The translations under genes were made by a program, and so were the position numbers. The notes beneath the pieces are model-generated. The model did no database searches. It was not told the origin of the DNA and saw nothing but the letters and a program-made list of their open reading frames with translations. A DNA stretch of 64,000 nucleotides from Beta vulgaris subsp. vulgaris (Eukaryota; Streptophyta; Magnoliopsida; Caryophyllales; Amaranthaceae): the NCBI RefSeq assembly GCF_026745355.1, contig NC_079206.1, forward strand, positions 17,996,916 to 18,060,915. The letters are read 5' to 3'. Positions 1 to 10,950 of this stretch are shown here, piece after piece (within the stretch, counting starts at the first letter, position 1; each line of letters begins with the position of its first letter).

Positions 1-1196
1 GTTGTTGCCCAAAACTGCAGCAATAGGTCCTGTACAGGCAAATTTTTTTTTTTTTTTTTTTTGCATTTTGCAATTAAATTTGAAATAATATCATGCTCTC
101 ATCCAAAAGACTATGCATCACTGAAATACAATAACAACACAAAATTAACTAAACCGAATCGCCATATATTCAATAAAAATAATATTTTACAAACCTTAAA
201 TACAAATATATATATAAAAATGAAAGAGCTAATAAGGAAAAATAAAAGAAAAAACGAAAAGAAAAAAAGAAATAGATATACAGAAATACATTAGAGATAC
301 ATAGAATTAATAACAAAAATAAACAATTAAAAGAAAATGGGAAAATGACATTAGATCTTGAAACCCTAACTTATGAGATGTTGGTGCGGAAGATGCCAAG
401 ATGGTGTGGACGGTGAACGAACTCAAGAAGAACGACGGCCAACACGACGACGCTGGTGCGAACGAACTCGAGACTAACGAATGACTCGAGACGAACGAAC
501 GCGGGTGGAGACGAACACCGGTGATAAGTGGATAAGAGAAGGGGCTGAGACGAGGAGGGAAGAGAGAGAGGAGATGTAGAGAAGGGAGATAGATAGGAGA
601 TCTGGATGCTGGTGATGGTGGCAACATTAGTGTCTCATATGCCGGTGATGGTCGCTCTGTTCGCTTGGCATTGTTCGTGTAGCTTCGTTCGAAGGTTTAC
701 GGAAGGTGGGGCGACGAAGCAGACTGGCCGGTAGCCAACGAAGCAAAATGGTTGGTTGGCGGTCTGGTGAAGAACGACGAAGAGATGAAGAGAGAGATAA
801 GAGGTTGGGAGAGAGAATGTAACGACGTGTTAGATTGAGAGAGGGAGGATGAGAGAAAAAAACCCTAGCGGAAGGGTTTTTTAGATATATTTTTTAATGA
901 TATTGCTGCAGTTTCTGGCAAAAACCGCTACAATATATCAAGATATTATTTTTTAAATATTATTTTAATATAATATATTGCCGCGGTTCTTGACAAAAAC
1001 CGCAGCAATATATCTGGTCAAATATTCAATTTTATTCTAAATTTTTTTTGTTGATATCATATTGATGCGATTTTAGGTCGAAACCGCAACAATATCTTTT
1101 TTTTATATTGTATCTTTCTTTTTACGTGATATATTGCTGCGTATGGGTAAAACCACAGCAATACTACCGCAGCAATAAGCAATTATTCTACTAGTG
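1..1196. mobile_element. CACTA-A: right part of a non-autonomous CACTA element
   Basis: The stretch ends at 1189-1196 with TACTAGTG, the reverse complement of a CACTA terminus. Inside that end lies an array of imperfect palindromes with the core ATTGCTGCGGTTTTT (about 900-1180). The first bases of the window carry the same GCAGCAATA motif, so the left end probably lies just outside the window and the element is short. The middle (300-880) is purine-rich, with no recognisable protein; a 106-codon open frame on the minus strand there is low-complexity Ser/Pro/Leu and I do not call it a gene. The family assignment rests on the terminus and the subterminal repeats. The TSD cannot be checked because the left end is missing. 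Confidence 0.7.
900..1180. repeat. Subterminal palindrome array of CACTA-A
   Basis: About four palindromic units of 35-40 bp start near 901, 974, 1058 and 1131. Each has the form ATATTGCnGCGGTT, a short spacer, then AACCGCnGCAATAT. The spacing is about 73-84 bp. Subterminal repeats of CACTA elements are known binding sites for the element-encoded TnpA-type protein; that role is inferred here. Confidence 0.7.
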
Positions 1197-1200
1197 CCAT

Positions 1201-1800
1201 GAGGTCATTAAAGGGATTCAACACTTTCTTTTTCTATTGCCCACCTTCTCAAAACTTGGAACAACTATTCTAGTGTTACTTCCTAAAGTGGATAGCCCTC
1301 TTAACCCGAATCAGATATGACCGATAGTTTATGTAACACTCTTTATAAGTGCATCTCGAAATGCCTTGCAGCTCGTATTAAGTTGATCTTGCCACATCTC
1401 ATTAATGAAAGTCAACATGCCTTCATTCTTGGTCGAATTATAAGTGATAACATTATTCTTACGCATGAAATTCTATACTACATCAATCAAAGGAAGCATG
1501 ACATACACCCTTTCGCTCTTGTTAAAATTGATATGAGAAAATCCTATGACATGTTCCATTGGATTTTCGTCACCAAAGTTCTTACAGCCTTTGGTTACCC
1601 TCCTTTATGGGTCCATCTCATATATCAATGTATACCAACTGTTACTTCATGGTTATTAATGGTCGTACTTCTGAAAACTTCACACCAACGCGCGGTCTTT
1701 GTTGGGAAGAAGAAATATTACTACTATATTATATTGAACTAAGAGGAAATATAGAGGCTATGAGTAGCTTGCCTTTTTTTTCTTCTTATTTCACTTCTTC
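1201..1800 (+). pseudogene. LINE reverse-transcriptase fragment
   Basis: The translation resembles the N-terminal part of plant LINE (non-LTR) reverse transcriptases. It has a 'LLPKVDSPLNPNQ' stretch near 1279-1313, then after a frame change at about 1317 'SLCNTLYKCISKCLAARIK', a degenerate 'SQHAFILGRIISDNIIL' segment and 'LVKIDMRKSYDMFHW', the palm motif A region. The frame breaks near 1317 and again after about 1660, and no endonuclease or 3' tail is present. It is an internal remnant flanked by CACTA-A on the left and a truncated CACTA-B-type end on the right. Confidence 0.75.
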
Positions 1801-1835
1801 TTACTTTGCATAAGGTTACATCAAACATATATATC

Positions 1836-1950
1836 CACTAGTAGAAAAAGGACGTTTTGCAATGCCCCAATTGCGTCACATGGAAGCCTAAACGACGCAA
1901 AAACGTAATTTGCGTCACACGCAAAGAAGAGTGCGACGATTAACATTGGT
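1836..1950 (+). mobile_element. Truncated terminus of a CACTA-B family element
   Basis: CACTAGTAGAAAAAGG begins at 1836 and is identical to the first bases of the complete CACTA-B at 4559. It is followed by degenerate TTGCGTCGCA-type subterminal repeats. The element stops after about 115 bp, where sequence leading into Copia-1 begins, so this is an orphan end. Confidence 0.75.
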
Positions 1951-2051
1951 CCATAAGCACCAGATACAAGCTATATGCTTCCCGCGTAGGTCTAGTAGAA
2001 AATCTTCAAACTGTTGAAGAGAACATTTCCCTTGATGTTCAGGCCCCACGT

Positions 2052-3705
2052 AGGTCTAGTAGACTAAGGATTTCAAACAAGAAGTTGGTTGATTTCCTAT
2101 TGACTGAAATTTCCGAAATTAGGAGCCCAGACTCTGAGAAATGGCTTGAGACCATGAAATCCGAGTTAGACTCCATGTCTGAGAATAAAGTTTAGACACT
2201 GGTCGACTTGCCTGATGGGGTTAACCCTATTGGATGCAAATGGGTGTTCAAACTGAAAACAAGCAAAGATGGAAATGTCTAGTATACAAAGCAAGACTGG
2301 TTGCAAAAGGATTCAAGGAAGTTTATGGTATAAACGATGATGAGACCTTTTCTCCAGTACCAATGCTTAAATCAATTCGGATACTTTTAGCGATTGCTGC
2401 ATTTTACGATTACGAAATTTGGCAGATGGATGTCAAAACCGCATTCTTGAATGGGTTCTTGAATGAGGATGTGTACATGACACAACCTGTAGGTTTTGAA
2501 GATCCAGAAAATCCTAAAAGAATTTGCAAGCTTCAGATATCCATTTATGGATTGAAGCAGGCATCTCGGAGCTGGAATCTTCGGTTTGATGAGGCAATCA
2601 AACAATTTGGTTTCACCAAAAGCAAGGAAGAATCTTGTGTTTACAAGAATTTTAGTGGGAGCAGCTTAGTCTTCTTGGTTCTCTATGTAGATGACATACG
2701 AATCATGGGAAATGACATACCAATGCTTGAGTCAGTCAAGGAATGGTTAAAAAGTTATTTCTCTATGAAGGACCTTGGAGAAGCTGAGTACATACTGGGA
2801 ATCAAAATCCGTAGAGATAGGTCTCGAAGGATGATTGGGCTAAGTCAAGAAACTTATATTGATAAAGTTCTTACAAGGTTTAACATGGAAAACTCGAAGA
2901 GAGGTTTCGTTCCCATGTCGCATGGCATATCGCTTAGCAAGAGTCATTGCCCGACTGAGCTTAATGAGTTAAAGCGAATGCGTAGCATTCCTTATACTTC
3001 GGCTATAGGGTCTATCATGTATGGCATGATAAGTACTCGATCGGATGTTTCATATGCCTTGAGCATGTGTAGCAGGTTCCAAGCCAATCTAGGAGAAGCA
3101 CACTGGACTGCAGCTAAGAGCATCCTTACTTGAGGAGGACTAAAGGCATGTTCTTAGTATATGGGGGACAAAGTGAGTTGGTTGTTGAAGGTTACACGGA
3201 TGCAAGCTTCCTAATCGACAAAGATGATTACCGCTCTCAGTCAGGGTATGTCTTTCATCTAAATGGAGGAGCAGTGAGCTGGAAGAGCTCAAAGCAAAGC
3301 ACTGTAGCAGACTCTACGACAGAATCAGAATATTTAGCAACAGTTGAAGCAACTAAGGAAGCAGTTTGGATAAAGAAATTCTTAATAGAGCTGGATATTG
3401 TACCTAATGCTCGGGAAGGAATTGAGTTGTTTTGTGACAACAATGGTGCTATTGTGCAAGCAAAAGAACTAAGGTCACATAACAATTCCAAACATGTGAT
3501 GAGCAAATTTCACCTCATTCGAGAGATAGTTGACAAGAAGGATAACAGAATCTGCAAAGTTCATATGGATGAGAACGTGGCTGATCCGCTAACTAAACCA
3601 CTATCTCAACCCAAGCATGAGTGTCACGCTAGGGCTATAGGCTTGAAGCAAATGTTAGAGTGGCTTCAGATTGTACTAGGTTTAGAGAAACTTGTTACAA
3701 TGTAA
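2052..3705 (+). pseudogene. Copia-1 pol remnant: reverse transcriptase and RNase H
   Basis: The RT part has 'KARLVAKGFKEVYGI', '[19 protein letters not shown]', 'SIYGLKQASRSWN' and the catalytic 'LYVDDI' box (about 2680-2700). RNase H follows from 3130 with 'YTDASF', '[21 protein letters not shown]' and 'ELFCDNN'. Compared with Copia-2, there are in-frame stops where Trp or Tyr codons are expected (near 2194 and 2281) and a 4-bp deletion near 3130 that separates RT from RNase H. The copy cannot make a full polyprotein. This lineage encodes gag-pol as one polyprotein that copies element RNA to cDNA in cytoplasmic particles. Confidence 0.9.
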
Positions 3706-4464
3706 AGACATAGTTTTGCTATTTATGTTAATAATAATAAATTCTATCTTATTTAATTAGTGGTTTGGTATTAAATATTATATCCAAAATATATCTTGAA
3801 TTCTATGGTTTTGTCAAATATGTGATTTGATGAATGAAACACCACAAGTGAACAGAATTCGTAGAATATTAAAGTTCCTAATCTAAGTCATTAAACTGGA
3901 CATAAATGACTTGTTAAAGGGATTAGCATATAAGATTGATTGATAGCGCTGTTTCATGGGCTATGGAAACATAGAGATGTTTAATCAATCATATGGATAT
4001 GTATAGTTGATACATAGTCGAACTAGACCTACTTAGAAGTTTTATAACTTCCAAATTATATTAGTAGATTCCTAAGACATGAGTGGAACATTATTACTTA
4101 GCCCAATGGTTGGTATAACTTTGATACTGTCAAACGTCATGCCGTAAAAGGGGACTATAAAGGCAGCATGCAGGTTGTGCTAAAAGTTGAGTGTGAGTAT
4201 TGGTTACTACAAGAGTGAAAAGGTTCTCGTATATGAGATACGATAGGTGTCTTGGCCCCTTGAAGAGCGAAAATTGAAAAATGAATGGCCGTGCTCAAAT
4301 GAATCATTCGATGATTATTTGATTGGCAATTTGAACTCGGATTTCAAGGATTAATTTGAAAACTAGTATAATGATATAGAAATATGATCATACTATCAAA
4401 TTAAGACATTAAGAGACTTGAGAAATTAAAAACATTGCACACTCGTCTCGGACAAGTGGGAGAT
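3706..4464 (+). other. Copia-1 3' untranslated region and polypurine tract
   Basis: This AT-rich stretch lies between the RNase H stop codon and the 3' LTR and has no reading frame. It aligns by eye with 49706-50493 of Copia-2 in inverse orientation. The last bases, ACAAGTGGGAGAT (about 4452-4464), are the polypurine tract that primes plus-strand synthesis, directly before the LTR start TGAAGG at 4465. Confidence 0.8.
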
Positions 4465-4558
4465 TGAAGGATTTATGTCCTCGACTTAAATGCAATTACT
4501 AATAATATTATGGATCGTATTATGGAGATAATAAATTCGTTTTATTGGGTCGTCTATA
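4465..4558 (+). repeat. Copia-1 3' LTR, piece 1
   Basis: It starts with TGAAGGATTTATGTCCTCGA, like the Copia-2 LTR in its own orientation. It is interrupted after GTCGTCTATA by CACTA-B; the uninterrupted Copia-2 LTR reads GTCGTCTATACGTCTTGC at this point, which fixes the insertion site exactly. Confidence 0.92.
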
Positions 4559-4576
4559 CACTAGTAGAAAAAGGTC

Positions 4577-4800
4577 AATTTGCGTCGCCCCATTTGCGTC
4601 GCACAAACACGGAAACGACGCAAAAATATTATTTGCGTCGCATGCAACAATGAATCGACGCACAAGACGAACTATGTGCATCGTATGTAACTAACAAGCG
4701 ATGCAAATCATCTATGTGCGTCGCATGAAGCCCATAGTGCGACGCACATAATAAAGTAATCTGCGTCGGACCCTTGGCCCATCCGACGCAGATCGGCCCA
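4577..4800. repeat. Left subterminal palindrome array of CACTA-B
   Basis: There are repeated units of 30-40 bp with the core TTTGCGTCGCA and its inverse TGCGACGCA, for example around 4693-4750 and 4762-4790. They are CpG-rich within an AT-rich surrounding. A matching array is at the other end. Confidence 0.8.
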
Positions 4801-5954
4801 AATCCACAACATGCGCGACTTTTAAACGACACTCCTCTCACCAGTTCTCTGAAACCCTAACTTCTCTCAAACCCTAACTTCATCTCTCTCTCTCTCACCT
4901 ACCGTCATCTCTCTCTCTCTCACCTACCGTCATCTCTCTCTCACCTTACCTTCGTCTCTCTCTCACCCACCTTACCTTCGTCTCTCTCACCCACCTTACC
5001 TTCATCTCAACAACGAAATCTCCGGCATTCATCATCGGATCTGAAATTCATCTTCGTATTTTCGGATCTCCGGCATACAAGTCGACGAGTTCATCTTCGA
5101 AACTCAACGAGTTCGTCTCTCTCTCTCCCTCTCCCTCTCCCTCTCTTTCACTCGCCGAAATTCATCTTCGAAACTCGACGAGTTCGTTTCAGTTCGCCGA
5201 AAATGAAGGGAGTTGAATTTTGATTTCGAAACTCGACAAGTTCGTCTCTCTCTTTCAGTTTGCTTCAGTTCGCCGAAACTCGACGAGTTCGTTACAGATC
5301 AGGGGAGCCGAGTTGTGAAGGTATTTTTTCTTTTTCTTTATTTTTCTTTATGTCTGATTTTTTTTTTTGTTTATTTTTTTGGTTGAATTTTGATTCTTAA
5401 TCTTTTCTCGTTTTCAGATCTGGTTCTTCTCGAAGTCTTGCGTTTGAGGTGAAGATCTGGATTGCTATGAAGATTGCGTTTGAGTTTTGTATTTTTATTT
5501 TTAGTTTTATCTCCCCTTCATCTTCTGGTTAGGGTTAGAATTTCTTTTTTCTATTTTTGATTTAGTTTCTTGATTGTTCTCCATCGTTTGTAATTTTTTT
5601 GTATATTTTAGTTTTAGATCTGATGTTTGTGGTAATGGTGATATTTTTTTCTTGTATTTTTTTCAATTAAAATAATATAAAACCATGTAACTTCTACTCA
5701 TGTAACTTCTACTCATCTTCTGGTTAGCGTTTTGAGTTTTGTAGTTTTAGTATATTTTTTACTTTTTCTACTCATGTAATTTCTGGTAGTGGTGATGTTC
5801 TTCATTTCCTTTTAAATTGCAATTTGCGTTTTCTACTCATCTTCTGGCACACCATGTAACTTCTAGTTTTTGCTGTTTCTCTACCACTACCAACTCCACT
5901 TTTTATGCTTTTTAGTTTTTTTTTAATAAAAAAAAAATTTTTTTTTTTAAAAAA

Positions 5955-6235
5955 ATTGCAATTTGCGTCGCACGTGGCCCTAGGTGTGACGCAAATCATT
6001 CATCTGCATCGCACCCTAGGCAATGTGCGACGCACATTACCCTTTGAGCTTGGTGAATTAGGCTGGCAACAGGTGATTTGCGTCGCACCGTATACAGGTG
6101 CGACGCAAATAGGTGAACTATCTGCGTCGTTTCCGCATACGACGCAGATCATTCTGAGTCATTTGCGTCGAGGGCTTTGGCGTCGCACCGAAGTCCGACG
6201 CAAATAGGCGCCTCACATCCGACGCAAATTGCCTT
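5955..6235. repeat. Right subterminal palindrome array of CACTA-B
   Basis: At least five palindromes are present. Examples are ATTTGCGTCGCACC paired with GGTGCGACGCAAAT (6077-6112) and ATCTGCGTCG paired with CGACGCAGAT (about 6119-6150). They share one core with the left array. Confidence 0.85.
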
Positions 6236-6248
6236 TTATGTACTAGTG

Positions 6249-6477
6249 ATACGTCTTGCTAGAAAATGCTATAGAACTTCGGGTTAGTAACTAATAAACT
6301 CGAAGCCCAATATAATGGATCCTATGAGGTCACACATTAGACTTGGATCAACAAAAGAAGCCTAGAGCCCATAAGGGCCCTAGGGTGGCCGGCCAAGAGG
6401 AATAAGGGGAGGATTATTGTTAACCTAAAATATATTTATATATTGGGTTAAACAGTAAAGAAAATACATGAGATATC
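6249..6477 (+). repeat. Copia-1 3' LTR, piece 2
   Basis: It continues the LTR after the duplicated ATA and ends at the SIRE target duplication ATATC (6473-6477). The GGCCGGCCA stretch near 6388 matches the Copia-2 LTRs. Confidence 0.9.
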
Positions 6478-7617
6478 TGTAAGTGCAAAAGACACTCAAG
6501 AGGGGGGGTGAATTGAGTGTTTGTCCGAATGTTGCAACTTTTTCGATTATTGTAAGAACAGTAAAGAAACAGTTCTCTAGCAGCGGAAATAACAACAATG
6601 AATAAACAACACAAGGATCTAACCAGGTTCGACTTCAAATAAGTCTACGTCCTCCACTCACTCACTCTTTTATTAATCAACTCATAATAACAAAAGAATT
6701 ACAGTCAATCACTTATGCACCTATGCACAAAATGATTCCCATGATTCCCCAACTTCCACCTATGGAAGTTCGACTCAACCACCAACTATGAAGGTTCAAA
6801 TGAAATTGATCCCTGATCAACTACCCCAGCAACCTGAACTCACAGGATTCTCAAATACAACAAGTTTTCTCTCACGAGCAAAACAACCTAATATGCTTAG
6901 AATGAGAGTAGTTTAAGATCTATGTGGTATTAGGGTTTATGCTAGGTTTGAATACTTGAGAGAGAATACTTTTGCTGAGGGAATACTCCAAAATTATCGT
7001 GCAAAAGCTTAATGTTTGTATGTTAGCAAAACACCTTAAATAAGCCTTTGGTAAGTAAATATTACATGATATTATGTGAGTATACTTTCCTTGGAAGTAT
7101 GAAAAATAATTCCAAGGAAAATATACTCAGTATACTATCATATAACACACTTACCATATTTAAGAAATCTTGCTCACATATCAAACCATGCATCTGTGTA
7201 TTTGAAAATCAATTTTACTCGGAAAGAGAACTTTCCTAAAATACGAATGCATGAAGTAAATCTTAGAGGACTGGTTCAGATCTGTTCCCAGATTATTCCA
7301 ATCAACCAAGTTTTACTTGTAGTTGTGTATGACAAGTATCCGATGTTTCTTGTCATCCACAACTACCTCATCTCTCTATTTTCAAACCTTTATAGTGCAT
7401 TAAAACCTTTATACCACTTACATTGCATCTAAGACCTAAAAGCTACAACTTGATCTTGGTCTTCATGCAATTCTTCAAGACTTGGCTTCACTAGCTTCGT
7501 CTTTCTATCCAGTGAACTCGTACTTTGGCACCTACACATGTAAACAGAAACATGCATGCAATATAATAGTTCAATGTGGTTTGTCATCATTCAATACTCA
7601 AAATAGGGAACATAACA
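6478..7617 (-). repeat. SIRE 3' LTR (1140 bp)
   Basis: It begins TGTAAGTGCAAAAGACACTC and ends GGGAACATAACA on the plus strand, giving TG...CA ends. It matches 31174-32268 with a few small indels and substitutions, such as the extra ATTCCCATG-type segment near 6733, so the copy is older than Copia-2. Confidence 0.93.
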
Positions 7618-7633
7618 AATTCCCCCTTTTTGA
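7618..7633 (-). other. SIRE polypurine tract
   Basis: On the minus strand this reads CAAAAAGGGGGAATT directly before the 3' LTR start TGTTATG. A purine-rich block in this position is the primer for plus-strand DNA synthesis. Confidence 0.75.
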
Positions 7634-8396
7634 TGATGACAAACCCTGAAGTTCCCCCTGCAAATAATATCATTAGTTTTGGGAATTTTTTCAGACAAAT
7701 TGAATTCTTAAGATAAGAACTCAAAGCACTGGTCTCGTATTGTTCCTGCAGATTAAGCATCATTTGCAAGTACACCAGTTCACAACTACTGACAGTAGTT
7801 TAAGAAAGAGTTTCTAAGTACCATAGGCAGATACTAATTAGACTCAGAGCTCTTAGACTTAAACATGCATCCGCAAGAAGAACATCAGTAGTGTTCAGAC
7901 TTATTTCTAAGTCATTAGGGTGAAAAGAAGTAAAGTGCTTTGAATACACTCAAATCCAAACCACTTTTGGTATGTCACCACTAACAAGGCACTCAGCCTT
8001 GTTCTAGTTGCTGCAACACACACAAGTTATAGCACCAGATTTACTTCCCCCTAAGATTAGGTGGAAAAGATCACAGAACTTCACACCTGCTTCCCCCTTT
8101 TGGCATCATCAAAATAAATCAAGGGTACAACCAAAGGAACATAAAATAAGCAGTAGATAACTACTAATTCAAGCCAAATAGGCAGCTCAAACAGCATTCT
8201 AGGGATGCTGATGCTACCAAAGTTCCTGCAGAGTACCAAAAGCTACTTGTCCTAATTAAGAGTTATTATAGACCAGTAGTAGACCAAATTATAGAAGATC
8301 AATTGTTTTTGTAATTTGGGAAGGGGGGTAACCAGATAGAAAGTTTATGAAAAGAGGGGTTAGCAGCAAAAGATAGTAAGAAGAAAAGAAAATAAA
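7634..8396 (-). other. SIRE 3' untranslated region
   Basis: No reading frame of note is present. Two further C-rich plus-strand patches (about 8044 and 8088), purine-rich on the element's sense strand, could be additional polypurine tracts. Confidence 0.6.
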
Positions 8397-10408
8397 TCAA
8401 TCAGCTTCAGAATCATTTTCAGTCCCATCATCTTCTTCCTCCTCAAGGTTCTCTGAAGCATCTTCTTCATGTTCTTCCTCCTCCTCTTCTTCTTGCTCTT
8501 CCTCCTCCACTTCTGCCTCCTCTTCTTCATCATCTTCATCACCAGCAGCATGAGATGACTCATCCTTTTCCTCAGAATCCTCTCTACCCTGAATACCAGC
8601 CTTGTCAAGGCGAACCTCAACTCTCTTGTAGGATTCCAGAAGAGCAGTGCAAAGCTGAGTAACACTATTCAGCATATTCTGCATCATCTGATTCTGGTCA
8701 CTCAACAGCTTCACCAAGGCATAAATAGCCTGAACTGATTTCGTACTGGTCCCTTCACCAATAGCATCACCTTTTGCTGCACTTTTCATTTTCAGAACAC
8801 CACCTGCATATGACATGCCCTTCTGACCTATAATCTGATTCGTAAGGTGAGACATGGTGCCATAGTCTCCCACCATACGAATTTTCCAATGAGTGAACAC
8901 TAAGGTCAGCCATCCTCCATAGGGCAGTGCATGCTTCGCCTTTTCCACACAACAGATCATGTGACCCAAAATCATAGCAGGGAGATTGACTGGAATATGT
9001 TCCATGAGATAGTAAATAAGAACACTATCCATCAACCGAACACTCATGCACCCTTGTGCTCTGGGAAACATAATTTTTGAGGCTATGGTATGAAAGATCC
9101 TCATGATTGGCTCCCTTAGATGACCAATGGTGTACCCCTACTTAGGGTCAGGAGGACCAGTGAACAACCTGGTCTGGATCTGTTATGCTTTGAGGCCTTT
9201 AACTGTGGGCCAGTTCTCCCTTGAGTACTCATCCAGTCCCTTGTGTGGGACTTTGAGAATTTCAGCCAAACTTTTCTCAGATAAATTAATGGGAGTGCCC
9301 TTAACAAAAGCAAAGTAGGACCCATCGTCCTTAGTATGCAGGTGTTCATAAAATTCTTCAACCAAAGGCATAAACACATCAAGTTCTTTGGCAAATAACA
9401 CAGACCATTTCTGAAAATCTAGGGCTTCCTTAACCTCATGCAAGAATTTCTGATTAACCCAACTCTTTGCAACAAAAAACCAACCAGTATAGACCTATCC
9501 CTCAAATCATACAAAGGCGCAGGAGTAATAGACTTACTTTTCTTGGGTTTAGAACCCTCAGCAGCAGTAGTAGTAGGCACCTTCCTCTTTTTGTCAGCAG
9601 GGAACCGGTCTGATGCTGGTTCATGCTCCATGATCTCCTTGCCTTTGGAAGATTCAGCACCCTTCCTAGCAACCGTCTTAATCCTAGGGCCCTTGCTAGC
9701 ACCCGCCTTAACAGTCTCCGTTTTAGAAACTTTCCCCTCAACATGAGCATCTGCTTTCTTCTTTGATTTCTCCACTGGTTGGGGTGCAATTGTAGGGGTA
9801 GAAATTTTGGGCTTGGTGGTTTTAATTGATGGTTTAGTAGGAATGGGTTTGGGAACCGGTTTCTCAACCGACTGAAGTGCTTTGGATGACGGTTTCTGGG
9901 CAACAACCTTCTTTGCCTTTTCAACGATTACAGCCTCCTCCTTCTCAACTTCTTCTTCCTCCATCTCCTGATTCTCCGGTTCAGACACATCCACCGGCTC
10001 CGACTCCTTGTCAGATTCTGACTCCTCCATCTTTTCCGACACCTCTGGCTTAGACTCCTCAACCGATTTTGGTGAGAGAGCCTTTGATTTTGGTGTGATA
10101 GGCTTTTTGGGAGTGGTGATTTTTTGGAATTTTGGGAGGGGCGGTTTTGGTGTTTTTGGCGGTTGATTTTGAAGTATCCGCTTTTGTGGTGGTAGATTTT
10201 GTGGTGATTTTTGGTGTTGTTGTTTTGTAGTGGTGGATTTTGCAGTTGCTGGCTTCTTTGAAGACCTCCGTATCAGAGGAACTTCTTCCTCTTCTTCAAC
10301 CTCCTCCTCTAAAACCGGATCAATCACTTCCTTTGCTTGCTTCGTTTCAATTTCAGGAGATTCTTCAACCTCCTTTTCGACCAACCTTGAACTCCTTCTT
10401 TTTGACAT
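8397..10408 (-). pseudogene. SIRE env-like frame (putative plant transposon protein domain), broken
   Basis: The most likely start is the ATG at 10406-10408 ('MSKRRSSRLVEKEVEE'), just after pol in the element. The N-terminal third is a charged, Lys/Pro/Glu-rich low-complexity region. The middle part ('KWSVLFAKELDVFMPLVEEF', 9200-9440) and the C-terminal part ('MRIFHTIASKIMFPRAQ', from 9104) resemble the conserved domain of env-like proteins of SIRE-type Copia elements. The end is a long Glu/Asp tract (8400-8560). A frameshift near 9440-9490 and in-frame stops near 9186 and 9143 break it. I see no convincing signal peptide or membrane anchor. Function is unproven even for intact relatives. Confidence 0.75.
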
Positions 10409-10950
10409 GATGAGACTGAATTTACTCTGTTGTGAGCACTTGAGAACAAGAAAAGAAAACTTGAACAATTTGTGTTTCAAGAATTCGAGAAAGAAGGGAG
10501 TAGAAGAAAGTACGCAACTAAAGAAAGCAAAATCAGGAAAATATGTGATCAAAGATAATGAGAGAGAAATAAGGAAAGTATGATCACATGCAAGAATATA
10601 TATAAGATGGTAAGAAAGAAAAAAAAAACAAACGGATATATCCGTTCTTCGCAAACTGCAGTTGCCTTAATTACAACGGTCACTTCATTTATTTTCCTAA
10701 TTTGAAATTTGAAAAAATAAACCAAGTATTCAGAGAATAACCGCCTCAAGAATCTGGTTCCCAAGTGGTCTGCAACTGGTCTGTGCCAACTTACCTTTTT
10801 AAGACTTATGCTTAAGTATCCAAGTACTAAGATGATCAGTTCAGCATCGCATAAGAACTTTGTAAGCCCTAAAAAGCACAAGAAAAATGTACAAAAACAT
10901 ATATACACAAATTGACATCATTTGACTGCCAAAGGGACAAGTCAAGACCT
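10409..10950 (-). other. Spacer between pol and env-like frame
   Basis: AT-rich sequence without a recognisable coding region. An open stretch of 119 codons on the minus strand near 10549-10908 is Phe/Leu-rich and has no family resemblance. SIRE elements have a non-coding gap of this kind before the env-like gene. Confidence 0.5.

Larger units (their letters stand above)
4559..6248. mobile_element. CACTA-B: complete non-autonomous CACTA element, 1690 bp
   Basis: The left end is CACTAGTAGAAAAAGGTC and the right end, read on the opposite strand, is CACTAGTACATAAAAGGC. Both continue into CAATTTGCGTCG. The 3-bp TSD is ATA (4556-4558 and 6249-6251), confirmed against the empty site in Copia-2. 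There is no transposase gene. The interior has CT-rich (CTCTCT) sequence at 4860-5290, then T-rich, intron-like sequence; it may be captured 5' leader sequence of a host gene, but no coding exon is recognisable. Mobilisation would need a transposase in trans. Confidence 0.92.

Noticed and set aside
307..627. 106-codon Ser/Pro/Leu-rich minus-strand open frame
   Set aside because: Low complexity, complementary to a purine-rich stretch of CACTA-A; no protein family recognised.
5905..6207. 100-codon plus-strand open frame in CACTA-B
   Set aside because: It runs through the palindromic subterminal array, which explains the open frame without coding function.
4559..6235. CRISPR-like array suggested by regularly spaced palindromes
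   Set aside because: The genome is eukaryotic; the repeats are confined to both ends of a CACTA element with a TSD, and have no unique spacers of constant length.
7048..7432. Open frames in the SIRE LTR, repeated at 31710-31973
   Set aside because: They lie within both LTR copies and show no family resemblance; frames differ by indels between copies.
9438..9746. 102-codon plus-strand open frame
   Set aside because: Shadow of the env-like frame on the opposite strand.
10549..10908. 119-codon minus-strand open frame in the SIRE spacer
   Set aside because: Phe/Leu/Ser-rich, no conserved motif; expected by chance in T-rich DNA.
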